Numbered from the stretch's first letter, positions 8,896-19,256 are shown. The stretch is DNA of 64,000 bases from Symbiodinium natans (GCA_905221605.1 CAJNDS010001524.1:295501-359500), one strand, 5' to 3'. Notes: generated from the sequence alone by a model not told the origin. Numbers and translations: made by a program.

Positions 8896-10246
8896 GTCCT
8901 TTTGCCCCCGGCCTTCGGCGCCCAAGTGGCGCAAGAGCTCGGTGCCTCCCATGGAGATCCCCACAGCGGAGAGTTCCACCTGTTTTTCTAAAGGGTTTAC
9001 AGGGTTTACTCAACGGGGTTTAGGGTTTATGGCTAGGGTTTTGTGAGTTTGAAGGCTTTGAAGGGTTTAGAGGGATTAGAGGGTTGCAAGGGCTATGGGG
9101 TTCTAGAGGTTGTAGGGTCACAGGGAGGGTTAGAGGGTTAGGGGGGGGGGGGGGGGGGTGTAGGGGTGATACGGGTTGTAGGGGTCACAGGGTTATAGTT
9201 TCACTGGGTTGGAGGGTTACTGGGTTAGTGGTTGCAGGGTAACATGCGCTTACAAGGTAACCTGAGTCTTTAGATATAACATAGGGTCAGGAAGAGCCCT
9301 AAACCCTAAACCCTAAACCCTAAACCCTGAACCCCAAACCCCAAACCCTAAACCCTAAACCCTAAACCCTAAACCCTAAACCCTAAACCCTAAACCCTAA
9401 ACCCTAAACCCTAAACCCTAAACCCTAAACCCTAAACCCTAAACCCACCCAAAAGTCACAAAAAAAAACAAAGGTGCCACTCTTCTGACTCCAAGCTGCG
9501 TTGGGACGACGGGTCAGGAGGTGCTGTACCTTAGTTGCCGAGTTCATAAGCCCCCCCGCCCTAAAGTGTGCACTTTCAGTTCTACAGGGATTATATGTAG
9601 TTTAGGGTTTAGGGTTTAGGGTTTAGGGTTTAGGGTTTAGGGTTTAGGGTTTAGGGTTTAACTATCCCCCCCAAAAAAAGTGCGAACGTGTACTCATTCA
9701 TCTACTCAGGTACAATCTCCGGCAGGTCCCGGAAGTTGTCCAGGCAGGTGACTGATGGGGCGGTGACCCGCTGCCTTAACGTTTATAGTACGCCCTTAGG
9801 GTTTGGGGTTTAGGGTTTAGGGTTTGGACTGCTAGTATAAGGGGGAACATCCCAAACTACACTGCACACCTGGTTGCTCAGTCTCTTCCGCGGTTTCGCA
9901 GCGTTGGTTCAGGGCGACGGCCTGGAAGCCTTCTCTTCGGAGTTGAGCCATGAGGCTTTGGATCATCGTCATCTTGCTGTGCCTGGATTTCAGGGCCCAC
10001 AACTCCCTCCAGCCGGGTAGTCATAAAAACACCCTACTCCCAGGGACCCGCGGTGCCTTTAGGAATGAGAGAGCATCCTAAGTTCTAGGCACCTAGAAGC
10101 TGAGAAGGAGCGTGTCTTCCAAATAACCCTAAACCCTAAACCCTAAACCCTCAAACGGCTGCGTGGCTGGCTGAGGCCCAGCAGTACCAGCACCATGCGA
10201 CCGTAGTCTTCTTCCTGGGACCCAAAGGCTTGGATCTCTTCTGAGG
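7992..10246 (-). CDS. Alpha/beta-hydrolase, YheT/ABHD1-3 (EMB8) type, multi-exon, 3' end missing
   Basis: Exons in transcript order: about 10154-10246 (tentative, GRMVLVLLGLS), 9868-10006 (QLRREGFQAVALNQRC), 9714-9770 (CLDNFRDLPEI), 9481-9529 (VQHLLTRRPNAA), 8913-8979 (AVGISMGGTELLRHLG), 7992-8086 (KTPFRSAVAVAPQLD). The order matches the family: a helix plus FNxRGC-like strand, a D-rich helix, then the GxSxGG nucleophile elbow followed by LLxxLGxEG and xPFxAAVxVxxPxD. Junctions 9868/9770, 9714/9529 and 8913/8086 keep frame (donors GT, GT, GC). The 9481 to 8979 junction keeps frame only if the acceptor lies a little upstream. Introns carry telomere arrays of both orientations. The Asp and His of the triad would be further 3', beyond the retroelement or lost. 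Membrane-associated lipid hydrolase function is family knowledge. Confidence 0.7.
8721..8827 (+). repeat. CCCTAAA array, about 15 units
   Basis: Nearly perfect heptamers inside an intron of the hydrolase gene, flanked on both sides by GA repeats. Confidence 0.95.
8826..8897 (+). repeat. GA microsatellite
   Basis: Over 30 GA dinucleotides between the CCCTAAA array and exon 8913-8979. A shorter GA run lies at 8684-8703. Confidence 0.95.
9297..9446 (+). repeat. CCCTAAA array, about 21 units
   Basis: One of the longest arrays. Two variant units (CCCTGAA, CCCCAAA) lie near its left end and the rest are perfect. Confidence 0.95.
9530..9713 (-). mobile_element. Intron of the hydrolase gene: family E introner with an embedded telomere array
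   Basis: 184-bp intron. The sense strand reads ATT then GTAC at the donor and CTAAG then GTAC at the acceptor, so a 4-bp direct repeat GTAC supplies the donor GT and the exon start. Internal ends are inverted (CTGAGTAGATGA against CTCGGCAACTAAG). Positions 9600-9660 hold eight TTTAGGG units on the plus strand. The other family E copies are 18706-18816 and 37794-37931, both introns as well. Confidence 0.75.
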
Positions 10247-10401
10247 ATTTAGGGTTTAGGGTTTAGGGTTTAGGGCTCTGGCACAGGACTTTTGGGCCCT
10301 TTTCAGCTGTGGGTTGCTTACCTCGCTATACTCCTTTGCCAGGGACCTAAGAATTGCATTAAGGGCGCAAAAATTGGGTGACTGGAGTATAGGGTTAGCT
10401 G

Positions 10402-10513
10402 AGGACTTCATGATGCTGTCTTTGGGGCGGCGTATGTTGCGGTGCTTTTGCTGGCTAAGAATTTCACACAGCGGCGACAGAACGAAGCAGTCACCGAGAA
10501 CTCAGCCTGCAAG
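10402..10513 (+). CDS. Exon of an unidentified plus-strand gene (membrane helix)
   Basis: After an acceptor-like CTGAG the frame reads LHDAVFGAAYVAVLLLAKNF and ends SACK before GTAGTG. The hydrophobic stretch would make one membrane helix followed by basic residues. It is divergently oriented to the hydrolase gene. No family was recognised; an exon call from composition and splice-like ends. Confidence 0.35.
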
Positions 10514-10565
10514 GTAGTGCAAGCTGAAGGAATTCCAGCAACAGAAATCTCCTTAAAAGGACACG

Positions 10566-10566
10566 C

Positions 10567-10605
<39 letters not shown>

Positions 10606-10608
10606 AAA
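10566..10608 (+). repeat. Poly-C followed by poly-A
   Basis: About 30 C then 13 A. Length may be unreliable in the assembly. Confidence 0.9.
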
Positions 10609-11292
10609 GGGCCCTTTAACCCTAGGCGGTTTACGGGAGTTTAGGGTTTAGGGGTTTACCCATAATGAGGGCTATCTTTTGGTAGTATGTAAGGGAGTCT
10701 ATCAAGGGAGGTTCCCTATTCCCAGATGATTTGCACACAGAGCTGCTGGAGGCTCGTGCCAGTGGAGGGAGACAGTGCTTCCATCAGCCAGCTTTAACCT
10801 TTCCCAAAAGCATCTAGGGTCTAGGGTTTAGGGTGGTGCATTTGTAGTACCAGTATGGAAGAAGACACCCAAAAGCCCTATTTCGTATGGTTTTGGGTTC
10901 TTCTCCAACAGCCAAGGAACAAAAAAGGTTAAACTTTAGTATTCCTACTAGATGAACAAGGCAACCCAAAATGTTTTCAAGTTCAGATGCAAGTAGCCTT
11001 TGTGCGAACATGTTTCTGTGGCTTTCGACTTGCGTTCTGGGGATATTTGGGGCTTGACAACAAAGCCTCCAAGTTGTGTCTTAAGAGGAGGTGCCTTGCT
11101 TTCAGAAGCCACTTCCCACCCCAACGACCTGAGCCCGAGGGTGAAAAAACCTAGCAAGAACGGGACCCCTTCGAAGTCAACTTATGACTTGGAAAACCCA
11201 TGGGTTCAGCTGCAATCTCCCAACCTAAGCTTCCGAAGCTTCAAAACATCTCAAGTCCAACCCAGAATCGCAGATCAAAGCCTTCGGTGTCA

Positions 11293-11375
11293 GCATGGGC
11301 TAGTAGGCCTTACTATTCCCCCAAACCTACCGTCTAAAGGGCCTTTAAGGGCCCATAGGGTACAATAGCCCATGC
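11293..11375 (+). repeat. Family A hairpin element
   Basis: Ends GCATGGGCTAGTAGGCC and AATAGCCCATGC are inverted. Related to 26007, 31651 and 43742, whose ends are CCAGGATGGGC/GCCCATCCTGG. Confidence 0.6.
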
Positions 11376-11529
11376 AGGTGGGGCTTCGTGCGCAGCTTGG
11401 TGTCAGCGATTTTGAAGCTGTGACTGTCACCGTGACATGCTCGGAGCTTTGGTGTAAACCCCAAACCCCAAATCCCAAACCCTACACCCCAAACCCTAAA
11501 CCCTCCGCCCTAGCTTTCTTGGGTGTGAA

Positions 11530-11604
11530 GTGCGCTTTTTTGCTCAGCTCGAGAAGCATCTCGATCTGGCCCGGGCAGTCCGCGACCTTCGCCCCAGGCT
11601 GCGA
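11530..11604 (+). CDS. Exon-like segment, plus strand, unidentified
   Basis: Reads VRFFAQLEKHLDLARAVRDL and then RPRLR, an amphipathic helix-like stretch with strong coding character, between telomere-type blocks. No partner exon was assigned. Confidence 0.3.
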
Positions 11605-11935
11605 TAAAGTCGCCACCACTCCTGGGTTTAGGGTTTAGGGCTTAGGGTTTAGGGTTTAGGGTTTAGGGTTTAGCGGGGGGGCTTTTGAAGAAACAAGAGC
11701 ACAAATGCAAATACAAGGGTAGATCTGAAGAATACATCTATACATACATAACATACACGATACATATGATATTTGTATCTATATATATATATATATACAT
11801 ATACGTATATACACTAGTAACTATATATCTATACATTTCTATTCGCGTGTATGCATACACATGTATCATACTAGGTAATAACAATTTCTGCTCTTAAGTT
11901 GCATGCTTTTGCATATATGTGACATGTATATATAC

Positions 11936-12007
11936 ACATGTATGTATGTATCTATGTATGTATGTATGTATGTATGTATGTATGTATGTATGTATGTATG
12001 TATGTAT
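11936..12007 (+). repeat. TATG tetranucleotide microsatellite
   Basis: About 16 units of GTAT/TATG within a longer AT-rich stretch (11750-12050). Confidence 0.95.
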
Positions 12008-12365
12008 TACACATATATCTATATCAAATATGTATGTATACAGACTTCAGGTTCAGACCGGGCATGCTCCCGGGCTCCGTAGGGGTTCGGCGTGCGTTCC
12101 ACAAGCGGAACATGTTTCTAAACGAGAACCTGGAAGCCGTTGAGATTGAAGAAGGGGTGCGGCGAGTAGCCTTGCAGCTCTCAAGCGTGTGCATACCCTC
12201 TTCAACCGTGATTGGGCCACAGGGCTCTACTTGGAAGCCCTTTCGACGTAGAAAGTATAAAGGAGTTTCTACGGGAGACGACGTAGACTTACCAAGTCAG
12301 AAGGCCTTCCAAGCAAGGCTTACATACCCAGAACAGTGCAGGCTAACGCTAGCCGTTCCCGGCCC

Positions 12366-12457
12366 TGAACTCGCAATTCGCTGGTGATTTCTCGCCCGGA
12401 GGCCGGTCATGAAGCTCTTGACATCCTCCAGAAGCTTCTTGTCGTCTTCACATCGGC
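12366..12457 (-). CDS. Exon-like segment, minus strand, unidentified
   Basis: After CTGCAG the minus frame reads CEDDKKLLEDVKSFMTGLRA and then RNHQRIASSG, clearly coding-like. The plus frame over 12050-12385 is also open and partly coding-like, so two genes on opposite strands may meet here. Confidence 0.35.
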
Positions 12458-12845
12458 CTGCAGAACAACTTCGAGAAACAAGGCTCCTTGCTTGCGGCCT
12501 TAAGAACCCAACGCCTACTTTTTTTGCAGGCTCCCTGGTAAACCCTACAAAAGGCTTCCATACTAAGAACCTACAAAGAAGTAGGCCAAAAACCCTAAAC
12601 CCAAAAAACACAAGGATATAGACCTCTTCAGATGCCAAAACCCTAAGCTACTGAGCCTCCAAGCCTGTCACTTCCGAGGCCGATTCTGTAGATATGCCTT
12701 AAACCTAAGCCCTACACCCTCAGCCCTATAAGCCCCAAACCCTAAACCCAAAACGCTTTTGGCCAGAAGCTTCGGGGGAGCCCTTTCTGGAAAGGAACTT
12801 AGGGTTTAGAGTTTAGGGTTTAGGGTTTAGGGTTTATTTCTCCAC

Positions 12846-13833
12846 AAGTCTGGGGGCGTAGCTGCCAAGCTGTTCCGAAGTGCCCATATCACGTTGCTCA
12901 AGGATCGTCATCAAGCTTAGGGTTTACCAGGAAGGGCCATTAGGCCCTACAATCCCCAGATCAACCCTACGAAGGGCCTTTTTAAGCACAGCCTGCAAAT
13001 CCCAAAGCCCTTCACCCCCCAAAACTTCTCAAAGCCCTAGAGGCAGGATCCGAAGCCCGGGCCTTCTTCGGGCGAGTGGATCAAGCTGGGAGGCTGCGGC
13101 TTTTGTCTGAAGATCCTGCAATAGGGTTTAGGGTTTAGGGTTTAGGGTTTAGGGTTTAGGGTTTAGGGTTTAGGGTTTAGGGTTTAGGGCCGGTTTCTCT
13201 ACGTTCGCGTGGACCGGTTGGTCCCTGGTCTTGGGGCCTCTGAACCCAGAAATCCGAAGTCTCTCGAAGCCTAAACCCCAAACCCTTGTACCCGTAACCC
13301 CAAAACTCTAAACCCTTGCACCCTAAACCCTAAACCGCTGAACCTTAAACCCTAACCTCTGAACCCTAAACCTCCCAAGCTAAGACATGTTGAGCCCGTC
13401 CTGCGCAGGCCCCGGGTGCACATGGCGACGCAGAATTCAGACAGGTGCCACACTCCGTGAACCAACAGCTGCGAGGTCGAGTCCCGATTGGTTAGGGGTT
13501 TAAGGCATAAAGGTTTTATAGGGTTTAGGGTTTAAGGGTTTTAAGGGTTTAAGGGTATAAAGGTATAAGGGCTTGAAGCTTTGAGGGCTTAGGGCTTTAT
13601 AAAGTTTAAGGGTACAAGGGTATAAGGGTTGAAGGGTAGAAGGGTTTAGGGTTTTAAGATGGTAAAAGAATGCAGCATCGCAAAAGGTCCTGCGCAGACC
13701 CTGCAATCCAAGGCTGCAGAACATTCCGGGGCCGAGCTCGGAACCTTAAACCCTACTAGACACCGAGGGGCGAAGGGAAGTGCCGGTCCAGGAAGATGCA
13801 AACATGTTCCCATCTTTCTCGCTGGGTTTGTAG
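12846..13833 (+). CDS. Multi-exon gene of unknown function, plus strand
   Basis: Consecutive exon-like segments: 12846-12917 (KSGGVAAKLFRSAHITLLKD), 13022-13120 (LLKALEAGSEARAFFGRVDQ), 13191-13271 (RFLYVRVDRLVPGLG), 13397-13492 (EFRQVPHSVNQQLRGRV), 13659-13748 and 13756-13833, which ends in a stop. Each is bounded by telomere-type blocks or degenerate derivatives. Junctions were not solved, so frame continuity is unproven. No family was recognised. Confidence 0.35.
13122..13190 (+). repeat. TTTAGGG array between two exon-like segments
   Basis: About nine units in the sense orientation of the surrounding gene, lying directly between segments ending 13120 and starting 13191. In this orientation the repeat itself holds GT and AG dinucleotides. 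Confidence 0.9.
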
Positions 13834-14109
13834 GGGGGGCGCGAACAAAATTCCTAAACCTAAACCCTAAACCCTAAACCCTAAACCCTAAACCCTAAAC
13901 CCTAAACCCTCAAGGCCAGGATAAATAGAAATTGTAAGTGTTTCATTACGAGCAGCTCGTGTAATAATCCTTCATCCTTCACAGTGCCGAAAATTTTACC
14001 CAAAACCCAACTTTCAGGCCACAAACAAAAAACCTGAACAGCCCGAACCCCCCACAACCCTTCCAAACCCCAGCAGGCCCCCGCCCCCAGCCCGCACCCC
14101 CCAAGCCAA

Positions 14110-15056
14110 GCCAGCCCCAAGCAGAAGCCCCAAGCAGAAGCCCCCCCCAGCAGAAGCCCCCAGCAGAAGCCCCCAGCAGAGAAGCAGAGAAGCCCCCAGC
14201 AGAGAAGCCCCCAGCAGAGAAGCCCAGCAGAGAAGCCCCCAGCAGAGAAGCCCCCAGCAGAGAAGCCCCCAGCAGAGAAGCCCCCAGCAGAGAAGCCCCC
14301 AGCAGAGAAGCCCCCAGCAGAGAAGCCCCTAGCAGAGAAGTTTTCAGCAGAAGCCCCCAGCAGAAGCACCCAGCAGAAGCCGTCAGCAGAAGCCCCCAGC
14401 ACAAGCCCCCAGCAGAAGCCCCCAGCAGAAGCCCCCAGCAGAAGCCCTCAGCAGAAGCCCCCACAGAAGCCTTGAGAAGCCTTCAGCAGAAGCCTGCAGC
14501 ACAGCAGAAGCCCCCAGCAGAAGCCCCCAGCAGAAGCCCCCAACAGAAGCCAGCAGAAGCCCCCAGCAGAAGCCCGCAGCAGAAGCCCCCAGCAGAAGCC
14601 TGCAGCAGAAGCCCCCAACAGAAGCCCCCAGCAGAAGCTTCCAGCAGCCCCCAGAAGAAGCCCCCAGAAGAAGGTCCCAGAAGAAGTTTTCAGAAGAAGC
14701 CCCCAAAAGAAGCCCCCAGAAGAAGCCCCCCAAAGAAGCCCCCAGAAGAAGCCCCCAGAAGAAGCCCCCAGAAGAAGCCCCCAGAAGCAGTTCCCAGAAG
14801 AAGCCCCCAGAAGAAGCCCCCAGAAGCAGTCCCCAGAAGCAGCCCCCAGAAGCAGCCCCCAGAAGCAGCCCCCAGAAGCAGCCCCCAGAAGCAGGTCGCA
14901 GAAGCAGCCCCCAGAAGAAGCCGTCAGAAGAAGCCGCCACAAGAAGGTCCTAGAAAGAAGGCGCAAAGAAGCCCCCAGAAGAAGCCTCTAGAAGAAGCCG
15001 CCAGAAGCGGCCACCAGAAGCCGCCCCAAAACCAGCCCCCAGAAGCAGCCCCCAGA
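14110..15056 (+). repeat. Minisatellite, units like CAGCAGAAGCCCC and CAGAAGAAGCCCC
   Basis: Imperfect 12-18-bp tandem units. It drifts from CAGCAGAAGCC (left) to CAGAAGAAGCC and CAGAAGCAGCC (right). Open frames exist on both strands because the unit lacks stops; this is not evidence of a protein. Confidence 0.85.
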
Positions 15057-15290
15057 AGCAGCCCCCAAACAAGCCCCCCCCCAAGCCCCCCCCAAGCCCC
15101 CCCCCAAGCCCCCCCCAAGCCCCCCCAAGCCCCCTCTTCAAGAGCCCCCCCGCAAGCCTTTCCCCCAAAAAGCCCCCCCAAGCCCCCCACCCCCCAAGCC
15201 CCCCCAAGCCCCCCCCAAGCCCCCCCAAGCCCCCCCAAGCCCCCCCAAGCCCCCAAAGCCCCCAAGCCCCAAGCCCCCAAGCCCCAATTT
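15057..15290 (+). repeat. CCCCCCAAGC decamer-like minisatellite
   Basis: Tandem CCCCCCAAGC and close variants follow the previous array without a gap. Confidence 0.85.
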
Positions 15291-15294
15291 TGTT

Positions 15295-15840
15295 CAAAAG
15301 CAAAAGAAAAAACCGGTCAAAACCCCGTCAAAACTCGGTCAAAACCCCGTCAAAACCCCGGACTTTTGTTCAAAAGCAAAAGCAAAAAACCCGTCAAAAC
15401 TCGGTCAAAACCCCGTCAAAACCCCGGACTTTTGTTCAAAAGCAAAAGAAAAAACCGGTCAAAACCCCGTCAAAACTCTGTCAAAACTCGGTCAAAACCC
15501 CGGACACAAACCCTATACAATTTCTATCTCACCAAGCCTGGAAAGCCATATACAATTCTACCCCATCTACCCAACCCCCCCAACCCCAAAACACCCGTCA
15601 GGGCCTGCAGTAGGGATCCCCCTTCCCCCCTCCCCCCTCCCGCCCCCCCGGCCCACCCCCTCCCCCCACCTCCCCCAAGCCTGGGAAGCCATCGCATTTT
15701 TGTTCAAAAGCAAAAGAAAAAACCGGTCAAAACCCGGTCAAAACCCCGTCAAAACCGGTCAAAACCCGGTCAAAACCCGGTCAAAACCGGTCAAAACTCG
15801 GTCAAAACCCCGGACACAAACCCTATACAATTTCTATAAA
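15295..15840 (+). repeat. Higher-order repeat of GGTCAAAACCCC/GTCAAAACC units
   Basis: Blocks starting TTGTTCAAAAGCAAAAG are followed by several CGGTCAAAACCC units. The block occurs four times (about 15293, 15366, 15432, 15700). The first three form one run; the fourth follows C-rich sequence. The tail ACACAAACCCTATACAATTT recurs at about 15504 and 15813. Confidence 0.8.
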
Positions 15841-15967
15841 CCCTAAGGTGCAAGGAGCGCGGCATCAGGGGCCACTTGACCAAAAGCCGGAGCTTAGGGT
15901 TCAGGGTTCAGAGGGCATAGGGTTTAGGGTTTAGGGCTTCAGGGTTTAGGGCTTAAGGGGAATCCAC

Positions 15968-16341
15968 TTCAATACCCGCCGGGCTCACAGCAGCAACACC
16001 TCGGCAGGATTTGCCATCGCACTGTGCTCCGGGTTCAACAAAACAGCTTCGTGGTTCGTGCGCAAAGGACTTGAAGGCTTTCTGCAGGACTTGGACCTCA
16101 GAAATCGAAGTTGTCGAGTTCATATCTGCAACGGACTACAAAACCCTAAACCCTAAACCCTAAACCCTAAACCCCTAAACCCTAAACCCCAGTCAAGACA
16201 AGGCCGACTGATGCCTTCTTCTATGCTCACGGGGTTCCCGTGATCGCAGCTACGTGACGGATAAGAGATGTGGACCACCGGGATGTTCGTCGCTCCTACT
16301 GGGTCCCGGGATGTTCGGACATCTTGGCAATCAGGATCCCC
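15968..16341 (+). CDS. Exons of an unidentified plus-strand gene
   Basis: 15968-16140 reads FAIALCSGFNKTASWFVRKG and then LEGFLQDLDLRN; 16197-16255 reads TRPTDAFFYAHGVPVIAAT; 16270-16341 reads VDHRDVRRSYWVPGCSDILA. The first two are separated by a CCCTAAA block. Coding character is strong, junctions are unsolved and no family was recognised. Confidence 0.4.
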
Positions 16342-17022
16342 CTAAACCCTAAACCCTTTTCCTGATGAAGTGACATGAATCCCAGGCACCTGCAGCACCA
16401 AAAGCCCCAAACCATCCTGCAGAAGTCCGCCGCCCCTTGATCCCTCCAACGCCTTCACGGCAAACGATCCTCCTATCCCTAAACCCTAAACCCTAAACCC
16501 TAAACCCTAAACCCCAAAACCCCAAAACCCTAAACCCAAAACCTCCTTAAGCCCCAGCATCTAAACCCTGGGTACAACTGGGGGGCATGTCTCTGTCGAG
16601 TCGGGGTCCGGGCGATCCCCCCACCTTCCACCTGGGCTTACAAAGCGGGGTTTAGGGTTTAGGGTTTAGGGTTTAGGGTTTAGGGTTTAGGGCCTAGGGT
16701 TTAGGGTTTAGAGTTTAGGGGACTTCGGTGTTTAGGGGACTTCGGGTTCAAGGTTTAGGGTTCAGGGTTGCGCTTTTGGGGGTACTTGCGTAGGTGTCTT
16801 TTTTTCTGAGTTGCGAGCCTTGGGTGGGGTTTGGGGTTCAAGGTTTAGGGTTTAGGGTTTAGGGTTTAGGGTTTAGGATGTGTGATTCAAGGCTTAGGGC
16901 TTCATTAGGTGTGCTACTTGTGCACCCCTACGCTTTCCGACCTGGGAAACAGATCGGAAGACCAAAACCCTTGCCCATAAGCCCTTAAACGCTGAGACGC
17001 TTTGTCTGCGGCGGCTCAAGTA

Positions 17023-17122
17023 AGGGTTTAGGGTTTAGGGTTTAGGGTTTAGGGTTTAGGGTTTAGGGTTTAGGGTTTAGGGTTTAGGGTTTAGGGTTTA
17101 GGGTTTAGGCTTAGGGTTTAGG
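17023..17122 (+). repeat. TTTAGGG array, about 13 units
   Basis: Just 3' of the 17362-18913 gene. Confidence 0.95.
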
Positions 17123-17361
17123 GACCCTACTGTAAGCCCTGTAGGCTTCAATCCCTATTGACCTCAAAACCTGAGGGCTTGGGCTTAGGGATCCTAAAGT
17201 CCATTTGACTTTCTTCCCTACACCTTAAAACCTGAAAGCTAGGGGGCTTGAAGGACGGGAGGGATCTTTGGAGTTGAGGCTGCTGGATTCGGGTCGGTTT
17301 CGGGCTTCGGAACTTGGGTTTCGGTTTTGGGGTTTCTAAGGAGGGTTTAGGGTTCAGGCTT

Positions 17362-18913
17362 TCAGGCAAAAAAATCGGGTCGCCGATGTGGGCCAACTTT
17401 CGGGTCTGACTGCCAGGTGGACATGAAAGCTTCACAGAGCTCATTTAGGGTAGCTTTCCAGCTGTAAACGGCCAAGGTCAACCCGTTGCCCTCTGCAGCA
17501 GCGTCGAGCGGAGTCGAGACCTGCAGTAAAGGTCTGGCCAGATGATCTCTTTTTTTCGTGAAGCTTGTGGAAGTCTGCCGCATCTTGTATTCTACAGAGA
17601 TACGACTTACACTCCTTCATAAGGTTCGTTTTCAAGATGCTCCCTCATGCCGATGGACGCCTCGCAATGGACCTTGTACATGATCCGGTCGAGGTACCGT
17701 CGGAGATTCTCCAGCTCAGGATCTGGTGCTGCCTCCCATGCCCACGTGTCGAATACATCCGAGATGAAGGGGGGAATGACCAGCATGTTGTGCGACTCGT
17801 CTTCCAAGTATACTCCTGTACGTTCTATGACCAAAAGCGAGGAGTCTCTGTGGCAGCCGGTCTTGGCCAGGATCTGCCCCACCAGTACTCGCCGAACTCG
17901 AACAGCATCTGCCTGAGCCTCAAACGGAAACTCCACATAGTTCCAGCCGAACACGTAGATCATGCGCCGATCCACCTCAAGACCATCCTCGTGCTCTGAA
18001 ACCTATACGGAACTTGGCACCCTAGCAAAAAATTGAATTTTTAGCTGTTCCTTAGGAAAAAATATCACCAAAAAATGGAAATCACTTCCAAGTACCCCTA
18101 AGAAACGGAGAACCCCAGGTGCTCGATAACCTTGCACATGGCGGCGCGCAGGTCCGCCTCCTCCATCGAGCTGCAGATGAACGCCACCTGCAGGGGATAG
18201 GCGCCCTCAGCCAGGATCCACCTGGGGAGGCTCTCCGAACATTAGGGGGGGGTACCTTCTTGGGGTCCACATGACGAAGGGAATCCTACCTTTTTGGGGA
18301 TCCTTCTTGGGGTCCTTATTGTAAGGGAGGCCTACCCTTTTGTGGGGGATCTATATTCGGGGTCCCCCCCGATTGTCGTGAAGCCCCTCGCCTCAGGAAC
18401 TCGGCGGTGCCAAACCTCCAGAAGATGGCAATCTCTTGGCCGGCGTCAACCGAAGCTGCAACGTGCTGCATGTCCTTAGTTGTCCAGTACCTAGGGGTTT
18501 TAAAGGTTAACCTTTGGGATTATAGGGGGAATATATGAACCCAAAAAGGTTAAAGGTTACCTACTCTACTACTGAGTGTCATCCCCATCCAGCTGATGAC
18601 TCACTTCGTGCCTCTGCAGCATCTCTGTGAAGTAGTAGATAAACAAGGTCCGAAAAGACAGGATGATGAGCACCTCCCGCGCGTTGGACGACGCGGAGGC
18701 CTCACCTTAGTTGCTGAGATCCTAAGCCCCCCCAAAAAAGGTACACTTTCAGTTCTATAGGGGATTCTTGTATACCAAACAATGTCAAGTGTACTCACTC
18801 GGCTACTATAAGTCACTGTGTGCATCGTCAGGGCTCTGAAGCCTTGGCAAGGGCTCGGACTCAGGCTCAGAGGAAGTTGCGTGCGAGGTGCGCTCCCAGG
18901 AGGTCGACGCCAT
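17362..18913 (-). CDS. Six-exon gene, 329-residue protein of unknown function
   Basis: Exons in order: 18817-18913, 18573-18705, 18395-18490, 18107-18221, 17613-18002, 17362-17520. Lengths 97, 133, 96, 115, 390 and 159 sum to 990 nt with every junction in frame and a TGA end. Donors are GT except GA at 18394; all acceptors are AG. The start is the first in-frame Met. The protein has an acidic/Ser N-terminus (to about 45), a hydrophobic helix (VLIILSFRTLFIYYF), then a mixed alpha/beta body (AIFWRFGTAEFLWILAEGAY; MIYVFGWNYVEFPFEAQADA) and a soluble C-terminus. No catalytic motif or family was recognised. Four of five introns are hairpin elements (families E, M, G and one more); the fifth, 17521-17612, looks ordinary. 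No expression evidence is available. Confidence 0.75.
18003..18106 (-). mobile_element. Intron 4: hairpin introner with 5-bp direct repeat
   Basis: 104 bp. Donor TCC/GTTTC, acceptor TATAG/GTTTC: GTTTC is duplicated and supplies the donor. Element arms TAGGGGTACTTGGAAGTG and GGGTGCCAAGTTCC are partly inverted. Phase 0. Confidence 0.75.
18222..18394 (-). mobile_element. Intron 3: family G introner, GA donor
   Basis: 173 bp. Element ends GGGGCTTCACGACAAT and ATGTTCGGAGAGCCTCCCC are inverted. The in-frame junction needs donor CT/GAGGCG and acceptor CCCCAG/GTGG, a GA-AG intron; flanks AGGCGA and AGGTGG are an imperfect duplication. Family G relatives lie at 46640, 55738 and about 30803. Confidence 0.65.
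18491..18572 (-). mobile_element. Intron 2: family M hairpin introner
   Basis: 82 bp with inverted ends (AGGTAACCTTTAACC against GGTTAACCTTTAA). Donor CTCA/GTAG and acceptor CCTAG/GTAC share GTA. Splicing keeps frame (phase 2). Confidence 0.75.
18706..18816 (-). mobile_element. Intron 1: family E introner
   Basis: 111 bp. Sense strand CACACA then GTGA at the donor, CAACTAAG then GTGA at the acceptor: a 4-bp direct repeat supplies the GT donor. It shares with 9530-9713 and 37794-37931 the internal TAAGCCCCCCC, CAGTTCTA and GTGTAC blocks. Confidence 0.8.
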
Positions 18914-19145
18914 CCCCGGCAGACATCATGCAGTCAATTAGCCGAGTCTAAGTTGAGCCTAAGCCCTAAACCCTAAACCCTAAACAGGCTTCAGGAGCTC
19001 TCCCAGCAGCCTAGGATATAGACCAACCACCGACATAAGGGCGCCTGTATGTCAAAGGGGGGGGTGGAGAAGTTTGATAGGGCTCTGGGGGTTTAGGGTT
19101 TAGGGTTTAGGATTTAGGGTTTAGGGTATAACTAGCTTGCAGGGC

Positions 19146-19240
19146 CTGTGGAGCAAGTCATATGGCGTTCGAGGATTTACATGTCCCGCAGGTTCCGTTG
19201 CTCCGTTGGACGCGAGGCTTTCGCTCGACCATAGTGTTCT
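19146..19240 (+). CDS. Exon-like segment, plus strand, unidentified
   Basis: Reads LAGPVEQVIWRSRIYMSRRF and then RCSVGREAFARP, between a telomere block and a family F hairpin at 19257. Confidence 0.3.
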
Positions 19241-19256
19241 TGGTTACTGGCTCCAA

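Noticed and set aside
7971-10300. A true chromosome end (telomere) in the window
   Set aside because: Arrays occur in both orientations, are short and are flanked by unique sequence and exons.
14472-15839. 455-codon Pro/Ser/Lys-rich open frame
   Set aside because: The frame follows from tandem units without stop codons; equally long frames exist on the opposite strand. No start context or non-repeat sequence supports a protein.
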